NCBI GenBank assembly: GCA_017537965.1
Contig: JAFYJV010000014.1
Location: 1-47,150 of the forward strand
DNA from: Bacteroidales bacterium
GTDB taxonomy: Bacteria > Bacteroidota > Bacteroidia > Bacteroidales > F082
Length of the DNA: 47,150 nt
Direction: 5' to 3'
The first letter of the stretch is position 1. Each line of letters opens with the position of its first letter. Position numbers and translations under genes: made by a program. Under the pieces are notes generated by a model. That model worked only from the letters and a program-made list of their open reading frames with translations. It had not been told where the DNA came from and ran no database searches. Shown piece after piece: positions 1 through 8,475 of the stretch.

Positions 1-1211
1 GCAAGTCGCTGGCCCTGCGTACCCACACGCAGACCTCGGGCTGGTCGCTCACCGAGCAAGACCCGTTCAACAACGTGGCACGTACCTGCATCGAGGCTAT
101 GGGAGCTGCCCTGGGCCACACCCAGTCGCTGCACACCAACGCCCTCGACGAAGCCATCGCCTTGCCGACCGACTTCAGCGCCCGTATCGCTCGTAACACC
201 CAGATCTACATCCAAGAAGAGACCAATGTCTGCCGTGTGGTGGATCCGTGGGCTGGATCCTACTACGTGGAGAGCCTCACCCGCGACCTCTACGAGCGCG
301 CTTGGGGTCACATCCAGGAGGTGGAAGCCATGGGTGGCATGGCCAAGGCCATCGACACCGGTCTTCCGAAGATGCGTATCGAAGAGGCCGCTGCCCGCAA
401 GCAGGCCAAGATCGACTCTGGCCGCGAGACCATCGTTGGTATCAACAAGTACCGCCTCGACCACGAAGACCCGATCGAGACCTTGGAGGTGGACAACACG
501 GCGGTGCGTGAGTCGCAGATCAAGCGCTTGAAGGAGCTTCGCGCCAACCGCAACGAGGCCGACGTGCAGTGTTGCCTGGAGGCCATCACCAAGTGTGCCG
601 AGACCAAGGAAGGCAACCTCTTGGCTCTCGCCATCGAGGCCGCCAAGTGCCGCGCCACCCTCGGTGAGATCTCCATGGCCTGTGAAAAAGTCGCTGGCCG
701 TTACAAAGCAGTGATCCGTTCAATTTCAGGAGTATATTCTATGGAAACAAAGAATGATGCAAGATTTGAGGAAGCCTGCCGCAAGGCCGACGAGTTCGCC
801 AAGATGGAAGGCCGCCGTCCGCGTATCATGATCGCCAAGATGGGTCAGGACGGTCACGACCGTGGCGCCAAGGTGGTCGCCACCGGTTACGCCGACATCG
901 GCTTCGACGTCGATATGGGCCCACTGTTCCAGACGCCCGCTGAGGCTGCCAAGCAGGCCGTCGAGAACGACGTCCACATCCTGGGCGTGAGTTCTTTGGC
1001 CGCTGGTCACAAGACTCTCGTGCCTCAGGTGATTGCTGAGCTGGAGAAGCTCGGTCGTCCCGACATCATGGTCACCGTGGGTGGCGTGATTCCCGCGCAG
1101 GACTACCAGTTCCTCTACGACGCCGGCGCTGTGGCCATCTTCGGTCCTGGCACGGTCATCAGCGATTCGGCCATCAAGATGCTGGATCTGCTGATTGCAG
1201 CGAGGAAATAA
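1..1211 (+). CDS. mutB: Methylmalonyl-CoA mutase large subunit, C-terminal part (5' end outside window)
   Basis: The frame is open from base 3, so the gene starts outside the window and about 402 C-terminal residues are present. The enzyme interconverts succinyl-CoA and methylmalonyl-CoA using adenosylcobalamin, on the route to propionate. The first visible residues include [16 protein letters not shown], a hallmark of the barrel domain of the large subunit. The C-terminal third is the B12-binding domain with the cobalamin-ligating GQDGHDRG motif (DxHxxG; around bases 850-875) and the family end IAARK. Codon use is strongly biased to C or G at third positions, as expected for a highly expressed gene. 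No second subunit follows; the small subunit would be expected upstream. A hairpin and a Rho-independent terminator follow directly. Confidence 0.96.
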   Translation, partial: KSLALRTHTQTSGWSLTEQDPFNNVARTCIEAMGAALGHTQSLHTNALDEAIALPTDFSARIARNTQIYIQEETNVCRVVDPWAGSYYVESLTRDLYERAWGHIQEVEAMGGMAKAIDTGLPKMRIEEAAARKQAKIDSGRETIVGINKYRLDHEDPIETLEVDNTAVRESQIKRLKELRANRNEADVQCCLEAITKCAETKEGNLLALAIEAAKCRATLGEISMACEKVAGRYKAVIRSISGVYSMETKNDARFEEACRKADEFAKMEGRRPRIMIAKMGQDGHDRGAKVVATGYADIGFDVDMGPLFQTPAEAAKQAVENDVHILGVSSLAAGHKTLVPQVIAELEKLGRPDIMVTVGGVIPAQDYQFLYDAGAVAIFGPGTVISDSAIKMLDLLIAARK

Positions 1212-1224
1212 GCCCTACCCCCAG

Positions 1225-1245
1225 CCCCTCCCCTCGGGGGAGGGG
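1225..1245. repeat. GC-rich perfect palindrome after mutB
   Basis: Two perfect nine-base arms (CCCCTCCCC at 1225-1233 and GGGGAGGGG at 1237-1245) enclose a three-base loop. It lies 13 bases after the mutB stop and before a separate terminator. It has no T-run of its own, so it looks like an mRNA 3'-end protecting hairpin or a dispersed palindromic element. The sequence shows the structure only; its role is inferred. Confidence 0.6.
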
Positions 1246-1255
1246 GGAAACTACT

Positions 1256-1287
1256 AAAAAATCCCGCCAAAAAATGGCGGGATTTTT
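1256..1287 (+). terminator. Rho-independent terminator of mutB
   Basis: A 13-base arm (1256-1268, ending ATCCCGCCA) pairs with 1275-1287 (TGGCGGGATTTTT) around a short A-rich loop. The A-run on the left and T-run on the right make it usable in both directions. Confidence 0.88.
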
Positions 1288-1299
1288 GTATATTATTCC

Positions 1300-1307
1300 T
1301 ATTTTTG
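1300..1307 (+). promoter_or_regulatory. Possible -7 element for the 1356 gene
   Basis: TATTTTTG matches the Bacteroidota -7 consensus TAnnTTTG and lies 49 bases before the start codon. No TTTG is found at the right distance upstream, so the promoter is only partly supported. Confidence 0.4.
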
Positions 1308-1355
1308 CAATTATTTTGGGTAAATAGAGTTATTAAAAAGCAAACATAAACCATT

Positions 1356-2000
1356 ATGAAAAACAAAATCACAACCATCGTGCTGGTTCTTCTCGCCACC
1401 TTCATCACTCTAGGAGGCACCACCAGCTGCAAAAGCAAGAAAAGACTCGCCAAAGAAGCTGCTGAAGCTGAATACAAAGCCAAAGTGGCCGAAGCCGTGA
1501 GAGACCTCACCGCCATCCTCGACGACGAAACCCCATGGACCCTTGAAGAAAAAATCCACCGCGTCCAAACCATCAAGGACTGGAACCTCCAAAACGCCGA
1601 GGTCGATGACCTCCTGTTCCAAGTAGAGAAAAAACTCGCCCGCGAACGCGCCCAAGCTGAACAAGAAGCCGAAGAAGCCCGCAGAATCCAAGAAGCACAA
1701 CTACAAGCTCAACAACCGAGAAATGTGCTGGAAACCAACTTCTCTCGCATCGCCAGCGCTAGCAACACCACCCAAGCCAACAGCATCATCAACGAAACCC
1801 TGAAACTGTTCGCCTCCAACAACGTCCCCGTACTCATCATCATCAGCCAAGCCGGTGGCTTCAACGATTATGACCGCCCGACCACCATTGAGAACTACCT
1901 CAACTACGTCAAAGACCAAAAAGTCTCCCGTAATAAAGTCAATGAACTGAAATTCAACGACGACGGAAAAATCACGGAAGTCGAACTCATTAAAAAATAA
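1356..2000 (+). CDS. Putative lipoprotein with Ala/Glu/Gln-rich coiled coil, function unknown
   Basis: This 214-residue protein has a hydrophobic leader ending TTSC (Cys25), an atypical but plausible lipobox, followed by the basic stretch KSKKR. Residues of about 30-125 are very rich in Ala, Glu, Gln and Arg with heptad-like spacing, suggesting a long helix or coiled coil. The last 90 residues are more globular (FNDYDRPTTIENYLNYVKD). I do not recognise a family. It is the first gene of a plus-strand series of exported proteins (1356-7079), separated by nine bases from the next, so co-transcription is likely. A periplasm-facing lipoprotein is the best guess for location. Confidence 0.8.
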   Translation: MKNKITTIVLVLLATFITLGGTTSCKSKKRLAKEAAEAEYKAKVAEAVRDLTAILDDETPWTLEEKIHRVQTIKDWNLQNAEVDDLLFQVEKKLARERAQAEQEAEEARRIQEAQLQAQQPRNVLETNFSRIASASNTTQANSIINETLKLFASNNVPVLIIISQAGGFNDYDRPTTIENYLNYVKDQKVSRNKVNELKFNDDGKITEVELIKK

Positions 2001-2009
2001 AGCATCATC

Positions 2010-2582
2010 ATGAAAAAGATATTGGCAATTCTCGCCATCGTGCTGTTCGCCGGAACCGCCATGGCACAAGACAACCTGGACTTCGAACGCAAGCAGGCCA
2101 TTGACTCCCTCGCCCTCGAAAAGGTAAGGGACCTCAGCAAATACATCAAGATTGTCGGCTCTAAAGAGACCGCCTGGAGCGAAGCCAACCGCGTCATCGA
2201 CCGCGCCGAAGAACTGTTCATGATCAACGCCGAGATCGGCGTCTCGTCAATCAACTCCACCAACATCAAGTATTATAAGGTGCGCCCCTACTTCGAGCAC
2301 CTCATGCGCCTCAACTACGATCGCGTGGAGATTGAGTGGTACAACATCGAATATGTGTCAGACCTCCAACGCCAACCCGACGGCACCTATGTAGGCGTCA
2401 TCACCATCTTCCAGACCTTCCGCGGCTACGACAAAGAAGGCAACCTGGCCTATAAAGACACCACCAAGAAAGACATCACCGTCTATGTCAAACGCAAGGA
2501 GACCCAGATCGGCGGCCGCATGATCGGCTTCTGGGATGTCCTCCTCGGCGACATGAGAGTGAAAGAGACGGCTAATAAATGA
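2010..2582 (+). CDS. Secreted protein of unknown function (190 aa)
   Basis: The start gives a clean Sec signal peptide (MKKILAILAIVLFAGTAMA) with cleavage before Gln20. The mature part is mixed alpha/beta. It ends with strands that read like a small periplasmic fold (VEIEWYNIEYVSDLQ, TYVGVITIFQTFRGYD, DITVYVKRKETQIG). No family is recognised. Its stop codon overlaps the start of the next gene as ATGA, which implies translational coupling. The overlap falls exactly at the edge of a tandem heptamer repeat (2582-2637). Confidence 0.82.
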   Translation: MKKILAILAIVLFAGTAMAQDNLDFERKQAIDSLALEKVRDLSKYIKIVGSKETAWSEANRVIDRAEELFMINAEIGVSSINSTNIKYYKVRPYFEHLMRLNYDRVEIEWYNIEYVSDLQRQPDGTYVGVITIFQTFRGYDKEGNLAYKDTTKKDITVYVKRKETQIGGRMIGFWDVLLGDMRVKETANK

Positions 2583-3469
2583 GAAGGAAGAAGATAGAAG
2601 TGAGAAGTAAGAAGACAGAAGACGGAAGACAGAAGACAAGGTTTACTGTCTTCCTCTTCCTGCTTTTGTTGTTAGGCGTGGATGCCGGGTCAGTTGTGGC
2701 ACAAAACATCGGCAACTACCGGATGGACGAGACCCATCTCTATGCCATGACCAAGCAGATGGGCCAGTTTATCCGCCGGTTCAACTACGAGGAAGACCAA
2801 TTCGGCAACCAAATCAACCCAAAAGATCCCGCCTACCGCAACCGTAAGAAACGTCAACAGTCGCTGGCCATCCTCTTTGACCAAGAGACCTACGGCAACC
2901 AACCCGACCTGCAACGCTTCTTCATCGAAGACGTCACTTCCGACGACTCCACCTTCATGACCTTCCTCGGAGGACGCTGGTATTCCGAAGTGTCGGCAAC
3001 CTTCCAATACAAAGGAAAAGATGTCAGCCTCATCATGATCCTTGGCATCGAAAAGGAGGGCCTTGGATCAAAATGGGTGCTCAACAACATCTACTTCTCC
3101 GAATTCAACAAACTCTTCCCGAAAGGAGAGATAACAGAGAAAGAGAAACACTTCCTCCACCCCATGAGCCATGAGCTGGATTTCATGAACATCTACAAGA
3201 TCTTCAAGGAGCCGGAGATCATCGAATACTACGCCTCCAAGAACTTCCAACCCGACTACCTCACGCTCTTTTTCTATGAGATCAAACGGGGCAATCTCAT
3301 TTTCAAGAATGTCGATTCCGTGAAATTCCACGTCTTCCAAATCAAGGACTGGTACTTTGAGGTGTCGTGGTTCAACCGCAGCGGAAACAACGCCGGATGG
3401 CTTATCTCCAACCTCATCTACCTTCCTGAAAAGGACAAAAAAGACCTTATCAACTTCTACGAACCATGA
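2579..3469 (+). CDS. Secreted protein of unknown function with a repeat-encoded N-terminus (296 aa)
   Basis: The first 20 or so residues are highly basic (MRRKKIEVRSKKTEDG and on) and are encoded by eight tandem heptamers of AGAAGNN type. A hydrophobic segment (FTVFLFLLLLLGV) and a cleavage site before Gln (VVA, then Q) follow, so the repeat lengthens the n-region of the signal peptide. No ATG lies between the repeat and the signal core, so 2579 (ATGA overlap) is the most likely start. GTG or TTG starts inside cannot be excluded. The mature region is mixed alpha/beta with no recognised domain (for example GRWYSEVSATFQYKGKDV). It ends in an ATGA overlap with the LRR gene, indicating a coupled operon. 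Confidence 0.78.
   Translation: MRRKKIEVRSKKTEDGRQKTRFTVFLFLLLLLGVDAGSVVAQNIGNYRMDETHLYAMTKQMGQFIRRFNYEEDQFGNQINPKDPAYRNRKKRQQSLAILFDQETYGNQPDLQRFFIEDVTSDDSTFMTFLGGRWYSEVSATFQYKGKDVSLIMILGIEKEGLGSKWVLNNIYFSEFNKLFPKGEITEKEKHFLHPMSHELDFMNIYKIFKEPEIIEYYASKNFQPDYLTLFFYEIKRGNLIFKNVDSVKFHVFQIKDWYFEVSWFNRSGNNAGWLISNLIYLPEKDKKDLINFYEP
2582..2637 (+). repeat. Tandem heptamer array, 8 x AGAAGNN, inside the start of a gene
   Basis: Eight consecutive seven-base units can be read: AGAAGGA, AGAAGAT, AGAAGTG, AGAAGTA, AGAAGAC, AGAAGAC, GGAAGAC, AGAAGAC. The array begins inside the overlapping stop/start of the two genes and encodes the basic N-terminus of the 2579 product. Because the unit is not a multiple of three, gain or loss of one unit would shift the frame. 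Confidence 0.9.
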
Positions 3470-6042
3470 TGAAAAAAACTGTCGCACTGGTATTGCTGCT
3501 GTGCTGCCTTATCTTCAACGGCACAGCCCAAAATAAAAACAACAGCTTCACCAAAGAGGAGCTGGCCAACTATGAAACGGAGATCCACAAGATGGTTCAC
3601 TACCTTCAGGAGACCCTCAACTTCATAGGCGACTCCACCCAATCGGCCCAAGAAAAAGAGATCATCTTCTCGCAGAGCTACTCCAAGATCTTCCAGGACG
3701 ACAAGGTCCAAGTGGAGGACGACCTCGACACACGACGCAGCACCACCCTCTCAAAAGACGTGCAAGCCTATCTCAAAGACATCGACTTCTTCTTCCGCTA
3801 TGCCAAGTTCACCTTCGACATACAAAGTATCGCCAACCTCAGCAAAACCGACGGCAGCCCCTATTTCAAGGTGAGCCTGAACCGCAAACTCGAAGGCATG
3901 ACCGTCACCAACGACACCATCAACGAAGTCAAGAACAGGTTCATCGAGATCAACCTCGACAAGAAAAACAACGACCTGAAGATCGCCAGCATCTACACCA
4001 CCAAGATCAACGAACGAGAGTCGCTGCGCTACTGGTGGAACTCCATGCCAAGCCCATGGAAAGACTACTTCGGGAAAGACCTTATGGTGAACGACAGCAT
4101 CCCGCTGAAGTCGGTCATGCAGATCAACGAGAAAGACTTCATCTATGCCTTTCCTGTGCTGACAGAGATCGACGGCGAGACCGTAGTCACCGACTGGAAA
4201 GAGAGCCTCGTCAAAAACGGACTCGACACACTCTACAAGCAGCTGAAGACCTTGAGCTTGACACAAAACGTCGATGTGTCGGGCATCAGGACCATCACCA
4301 CCCTTGAGCCTATTGCCGAACTTTCGGAACTCAGCGTGCTCAACCTCTCCGGGACCAATGTTGACGACCTCATCCCGCTGCGCAACGCCAATAAACTCAA
4401 AGTGCTCAAACTTGCCGAGACTCGCATTTATGACCTGTCACCTCTGAAATACGACCTTACTATCCAAGAGTTGGACGTCGCCCATACCGATGTCGATGAC
4501 CTTGGTATCCTTCAAACCCTCAACAAGATTGAGAAACTCAACATCTCCAACACGAGAGTCACCAAGCTGAAACCCGTCGAAAACTGCCTCGGCCTCACCC
4601 ATCTGATCGCCGATGGCAGCAAGATCAATCAGATACAATCGCTCGGAAAGCTGGAGAACATCGTGGCACTCGACATCAGCAATACCAGCGTCAAGGACCT
4701 CACTCCTATCAGCAACCTCAAGTCGCTTCAGAGCCTGAAGATCTCCAAGACCCTCGTGAACAACCTGGAGGCACTGCGCGAGATGGAGAACCTCAAAGAG
4801 TTGTATTGCAGCAACACCAACATCAGAGACCTCTCGCCCCTCAAGAGCCACCGGAGACTGAGCAAGATCTACTGCGACAACAGCCGCATCGATGTCAACC
4901 AAGCCAGCGAGTTCAGTAAGGAAAATCCCTTCACCCTGGTCATCTACGACACCAAGGCTCTTGAACAATGGTGGGAAAATCTCCCGATCTATTGGAAAGC
5001 GGTCTTCTCCAAGCAACTGAGACTCAACGACGAGCCTTCGACAGAACAGCTTCACGAAGTCATCAACATGACCGATCTCGACCTCTCGGGCAACGAGTTC
5101 CTCCAGAACCTGCTTCCGGTGAGCCGCCTCACCAACCTCGTCAACCTCAACATCTCCAACACCGAGATCACCCGTCTGGACCCGCTGTATGGCATGACCA
5201 ACATCGAGAACATCAACCTTGAGAACACCTATATCAGCGACCTGAAACCGCTGTCCACCATGAGCAGCCTGAAAGTGCTGAACATCAACAACACCGCCAT
5301 CGAAGATCTGACGCCGCTTGTGGCCAACAATCATCTTGAGACCATTTGGGCTGAAAACTCCTCCGTCACCCAGCAGAAAGTGAACCCGCTGAAGGAAGCT
5401 CAGCCCAACGTTACCGTGGTGTTCCAAACCGAAACGCTGCAACAGTGGTGGGACGGCCTCGACGATACTTGGAAAGGCATCCTGAGAACCCATATCGGCT
5501 GCGACGACTACGAGCCATCGCCACTCGAACTGCAACGCATTGTTGACTTGCAGCAACTCAACATCGAACAAGAAAACACCATCCAATCGCTGGAACCCAT
5601 CCGCAATTTCCATTGGATTGAGAAACTGAGCATCGTGGGCCAAGGCATCCGCGACATCAAACCGCTCGAAAACAAGATTCATCTGAGCGAACTCCTCATG
5701 CAAAACAACCCTATCAGTGACCTCGGTCCGATTGAAAACGACACGTTGATTACGGTCCTCAACATCGAAAACACACAGGTCTCTGATCTATCAGACCTTG
5801 AGAAGATGGTCCATTTACGCATCCTCAACGCAAGCGGCACAGGCATCAAGTCGCTCAAGCCACTCGCCAAAATGAACGAGCTGGAGGAACTGCTTATCAA
5901 CAACACCAGCGTCAAAAACATCTCTCCCATTGAGGACATCCCATCGCTGAAACTACTCAAGATATACAACACCAGGGTCAAGAACAAGACCGTCAACGCT
6001 TTACAGCAGAAAAGGTTTGATCTGAATATTGTTTATTATTAG
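3466..6042 (+). CDS. Secreted modular leucine-rich-repeat protein with three WW-linker modules
   Basis: The 858-residue product has a signal peptide (MMKKTVALVLLLCCLIFNGTA) with Gln next. After a unique domain of about 160 residues come internalin-like 22-residue LRRs of the form LxxLxxLxLSxTxIxDLxPL, in three blocks. Each block is preceded by a linker of about 40 residues with the pattern LxxWWxxLxxxWKxxF, at Trp pairs 190-191, 502-503 and 661-662. LRRs of this type usually bind proteins; the partner here is unknown. No T9SS sorting domain or lipobox is seen, so the protein is either periplasmic or released by another route. Starts at 3466 and 3469 are both possible. The gene overlaps its upstream neighbour by four bases. 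Confidence 0.9.
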   Translation: MMKKTVALVLLLCCLIFNGTAQNKNNSFTKEELANYETEIHKMVHYLQETLNFIGDSTQSAQEKEIIFSQSYSKIFQDDKVQVEDDLDTRRSTTLSKDVQAYLKDIDFFFRYAKFTFDIQSIANLSKTDGSPYFKVSLNRKLEGMTVTNDTINEVKNRFIEINLDKKNNDLKIASIYTTKINERESLRYWWNSMPSPWKDYFGKDLMVNDSIPLKSVMQINEKDFIYAFPVLTEIDGETVVTDWKESLVKNGLDTLYKQLKTLSLTQNVDVSGIRTITTLEPIAELSELSVLNLSGTNVDDLIPLRNANKLKVLKLAETRIYDLSPLKYDLTIQELDVAHTDVDDLGILQTLNKIEKLNISNTRVTKLKPVENCLGLTHLIADGSKINQIQSLGKLENIVALDISNTSVKDLTPISNLKSLQSLKISKTLVNNLEALREMENLKELYCSNTNIRDLSPLKSHRRLSKIYCDNSRIDVNQASEFSKENPFTLVIYDTKALEQWWENLPIYWKAVFSKQLRLNDEPSTEQLHEVINMTDLDLSGNEFLQNLLPVSRLTNLVNLNISNTEITRLDPLYGMTNIENINLENTYISDLKPLSTMSSLKVLNINNTAIEDLTPLVANNHLETIWAENSSVTQQKVNPLKEAQPNVTVVFQTETLQQWWDGLDDTWKGILRTHIGCDDYEPSPLELQRIVDLQQLNIEQENTIQSLEPIRNFHWIEKLSIVGQGIRDIKPLENKIHLSELLMQNNPISDLGPIENDTLITVLNIENTQVSDLSDLEKMVHLRILNASGTGIKSLKPLAKMNELEELLINNTSVKNISPIEDIPSLKLLKIYNTRVKNKTVNALQQKRFDLNIVYY

Positions 6043-6075
6043 AAGTAAGAAGATAGAAGTAAGAAGTAAGAAGAG
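6041..6075 (+). repeat. Tandem heptamer array, 5 x AGAAGNN, directly upstream of a start codon
   Basis: Units are AGAAGTA, AGAAGAT, AGAAGTA, AGAAGTA, AGAAGAG. The array begins within the TAG stop of the LRR gene and ends two bases before the ATG at 6078, so it fills the whole intergenic space and the translation initiation region. Confidence 0.9.
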
Positions 6076-6077
6076 AT

Positions 6078-7079
6078 ATGAAAAAGGGTTTGATAATAGT
6101 GTTGTTATTGATGGTTTTTGCATGCGATCATCAGCCCAACAAGCCTCAGCCTACTGATCCCAAGCCGACAACAACGGTGAACGTGCCAGCGTTCAATGCC
6201 GACTCGGCCTACGCCTTTGTGAAGGCCCAGACCGACTTCGGACCGAGAGTGCCGGGCACTGAGGCGCATGCATTATGCGCCCAGTGGCTCATCGACAAGC
6301 TTGTGGAATACGCCGACACCGTCATGGTACAGGAGTTTCGCACACGACTCTATAACAACAAAGGCATCGATGGACAAAACATCATCGCCAGTTTCAACCC
6401 CAAAGCTGCCAAGCGTATCGTGCTCTGTGCCCATTGGGACTCACGGCCTTTTGCCGACCACGACCCAGACGAGGCCAACTGGAATCATCCTATCGACGGC
6501 GCCAATGACGGTGCCAGCGGCGTGGGCGTGCTTCTCGAGAATGCCCGTTGCTTTCATCATCAGCCCTTGAATGAGAAATTGGGGGTTGACATCGTTTTGT
6601 TCGACCTCGAAGACTATGGTCCGCGCCAAGACCAAACAGAACAATACTACGACGACCGTCGGAACCATTGGGCTCTTGGGGCACAACATTGGTCGGCACA
6701 GCCACATGTCCCTGGTTACCATGCCAACTACGGCATCTTACTTGACATGGTTGGCAACAAACAACCCAATTTCATGAAGGAATATTACTCACAAGGATAT
6801 GCCGCATGGCTTAGCAACAAAGTTTGGCGAATCGCACAGGATCTTGGTTACCGCGATGCTTTTGTCAACGAGTTTGGCGATGCCATTAGCGACGACCATC
6901 TTCCCATGAACGAGATCGCTGGCATCCCCACCATCGACATCATCGACTTGCGACCTGAAAGCAGCAACCAGTCCTTTCCTGAGACCTGGCACACCCTTCA
7001 GGACAACATCGAGCACATCGACAGGAAAAGCCTCGAAATGGTCGGAAACGTATTAAATTACACCGTTTACAATGAATAG
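6078..7079 (+). CDS. M28-family lipoprotein, glutaminyl-peptide cyclotransferase-like
   Basis: The protein has 333 residues with a lipobox ending at Cys16 (LMVFAC). M28-fold metal-site motifs are in order: AHWDSRP (His119, Asp121), GANDGASGVG (Asp144), DLEDYG (Glu178), LDMVG (Asp223) and the late TWHTLQDN (His305). The GANDGASGVGVLLE block and Trp-His-Thr context resemble bacterial type II glutaminyl cyclases, such as that of Porphyromonas gingivalis, more than aminopeptidases. The likely reaction is conversion of N-terminal Gln to pyroglutamate on exported proteins, at the periplasmic side of a membrane. An aminopeptidase activity cannot be excluded from sequence. Its initiation region is a heptamer repeat. 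Every predicted signal-peptidase-I substrate in this window exposes Gln, which suits this role. Confidence 0.87.
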   Translation: MKKGLIIVLLLMVFACDHQPNKPQPTDPKPTTTVNVPAFNADSAYAFVKAQTDFGPRVPGTEAHALCAQWLIDKLVEYADTVMVQEFRTRLYNNKGIDGQNIIASFNPKAAKRIVLCAHWDSRPFADHDPDEANWNHPIDGANDGASGVGVLLENARCFHHQPLNEKLGVDIVLFDLEDYGPRQDQTEQYYDDRRNHWALGAQHWSAQPHVPGYHANYGILLDMVGNKQPNFMKEYYSQGYAAWLSNKVWRIAQDLGYRDAFVNEFGDAISDDHLPMNEIAGIPTIDIIDLRPESSNQSFPETWHTLQDNIEHIDRKSLEMVGNVLNYTVYNE

Positions 7080-7103
7080 TTGATAAAAAACCATTAACAA
7101 TTC

Positions 7104-7133
7104 TTTGTTTATTGAAGAAAATAACTATCTTTG
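7104..7133 (+). promoter_or_regulatory. Promoter of the 7196 beta-barrel gene
   Basis: TTTG at 7104-7107 and TATCTTTG at 7126-7133 are 18 bases apart, matching the Bacteroidota -33/-7 promoter. It predicts a 5' leader of about 55 bases. Confidence 0.72.
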
Positions 7134-7195
7134 CCCTATTGAAAACGAAATTAACAACTTAATTAACCTAATTTATTAATCAAAATCATTTCACA

Positions 7196-7660
7196 ATGAA
7201 AAAGTTATTACTCGTTTTGATCGCCGTTCTCGGTATTTCAGTCGCAGCTAGCGCACAAAGCAAGGCCATCGGTATCCGTGCTGGTGGTGGCCAGGGTTAT
7301 GGCACTGAACTTTCTTATCAGCAAGCTCTTGGTGGCATCAGCCGTTTGGAAGCTGACCTCGGTTTCTATGGCTACAGCACTTTCGGTCTGGCTCTTATTT
7401 ATCAAATCCACAATGACATCCCGGCCGTCCCGAACCTCGGATGGTATGCTGGTGTTGGTGGTAGAGTGACTATGAGCACTTATTATGGCACCTATTTTAA
7501 CATCGGTGCTGTTGCTCAAGCTGGTGTTGACTATAATCTTCAACCCGTCATCAACCTTCCTTTACAGGTGTCATTGGACATCCGTCCTTGCCTCTATCTG
7601 TATCCTGCCACCGCTTTCTATTGGGGTGACATCGCATTGGGTATCCGTTGGATGTTCTAA
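7196..7660 (+). CDS. Small outer-membrane beta-barrel protein (154 aa)
   Basis: A signal peptide (MKKLLLVLIAVLGISVAASA, Gln next) precedes a Gly/Tyr/Ala-rich mature protein with alternating hydrophobic strands (GISRLEADLGFYGY, WYAGVGGRVTMSTYYG, ALGIRWMF). The terminal Phe is the usual recognition residue for outer-membrane barrel assembly. The size fits an eight-strand barrel of the OmpA/OmpX-like group common in Bacteroidota. The gene has its own promoter and ends at a strong bidirectional terminator. Specific function is unknown. Confidence 0.86.
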   Translation: MKKLLLVLIAVLGISVAASAQSKAIGIRAGGGQGYGTELSYQQALGGISRLEADLGFYGYSTFGLALIYQIHNDIPAVPNLGWYAGVGGRVTMSTYYGTYFNIGAVAQAGVDYNLQPVINLPLQVSLDIRPCLYLYPATAFYWGDIALGIRWMF

Positions 7661-7681
7661 TGCTTAGTAGGACTTACCTAT

Positions 7682-7718
7682 AAAAAACAGGCGCCATCTC
7701 CGATGGCGCCTGTTTTTT
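7682..7718. terminator. Bidirectional Rho-independent terminator between convergent units
   Basis: Perfect 17-base arms (7682-7698 and 7702-7718) enclose a three-base loop, with an A-run on one side and a T-run on the other. It ends both the plus-strand barrel gene and the 15-kb minus-strand SusCD/PNGase operon. The TAA of the last minus-strand gene lies in the T-run (7718-7720). Confidence 0.93.
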
Positions 7719-8467
7719 TATTGTCCATTGAGGAAAGCGTCGAGCTCCCGTTTGGAAGAGTCGTAGCTAAAAGCTGCGTTTACCAAGAAGTATTTGTTTT
7801 TATCCACGCAGTAGGGATAGGCAAACTTGGCGAATTCGAGGCGGTTGCTCTCAAAGGAAAACAGCTTGCAGATCTCCGTCACCTGGGAGGCTCTCAACGG
7901 ATTGTTCGTGGCGATCTGCTTGGCCAGTGTGAGACGGGTGTTGTCGAATGACTCGCCTGACAAGGCTGTACGAGCCTCCTCAAAATCTCTATCCGACATG
8001 CATGGGACATCCATGGGTGGCGCCACCGGCATAGGGGGTGCCACCGGCATCTCTTCCATCACCAAAGGCGTGGTCAACTCCGGACGGATGCTGTGTGTGG
8101 CCGCCACCCAGCCAAAAAAGTTACCTTGCTGACGGATGACAAATGACTGAGCCGTCTGGTCGAATGCGACATACTGGCCAAAACAATGGCTGTCGTCGTC
8201 ATCAAGAACTACTCGAACATAGCTGTCACCGGCAGGAATTTCAGTGACAGAGATCGATTTTACTGGCATTTCGTTTTGCAATACTTCATCGATATATACC
8301 CAAAACGGGATATTCAGGCTGGTGGAGACCGTCAGTCCCACTGGATCGTGATGTACTACGGCCCCTCCGTGGTTTTTAGGCCGAACAGTAGCGGTTTTCT
8401 TCGGCGATTGGGCACTCACCGGCAGAATAAAAATACAGAGTAGGAATGATAAAACAATGTGTTTCAT
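7718..8467 (-). CDS. Secreted DUF4476 protein, last gene of the PNGase operon
   Basis: This 249-residue product has a signal peptide (ILPVSA, Gln20 next). An N-terminal half of about 110 residues is strand-rich (TVSTSLNIPFWVYIDEVLQ) and is followed by a Pro/Met/Val linker (PVAPPMPVAPPMDVP, about 141-155). The C-terminal DUF4476 domain (about 158-247) has the typical FDNTRLTLAKQI and LFSFESNRLEFAKFAY stretches. DUF4476 has no known activity. Only eight bases separate it from the upstream PNGase gene, so it belongs to the same transcript. Whether it contributes to glycoprotein use is not shown. Confidence 0.88.
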   Translation of the reverse strand: MKHIVLSFLLCIFILPVSAQSPKKTATVRPKNHGGAVVHHDPVGLTVSTSLNIPFWVYIDEVLQNEMPVKSISVTEIPAGDSYVRVVLDDDDSHCFGQYVAFDQTAQSFVIRQQGNFFGWVAATHSIRPELTTPLVMEEMPVAPPMPVAPPMDVPCMSDRDFEEARTALSGESFDNTRLTLAKQIATNNPLRASQVTEICKLFSFESNRLEFAKFAYPYCVDKNKYFLVNAAFSYDSSKRELDAFLNGQ

Positions 8468-8475
8468 GACAATAA

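Noticed and set aside
1-1211. High-GC mutB as foreign DNA
   Set aside because: The bias fits a highly expressed Bacteroidales gene (also seen in the EF-G2-like gene), and no mobile element or boundary is seen.
4438-5703. 421-codon minus-strand open frame opposite the LRR gene
   Set aside because: It is a mirror of the LRR repeats (periodic Val/Asp/Leu) without start context; the plus frame has a signal peptide and regular LRRs.
7682-7718. Strong inverted repeat as an insertion-sequence end
   Set aside because: It has the arm, loop and T-run design of a bidirectional terminator exactly between convergent genes, and no transposase is near.
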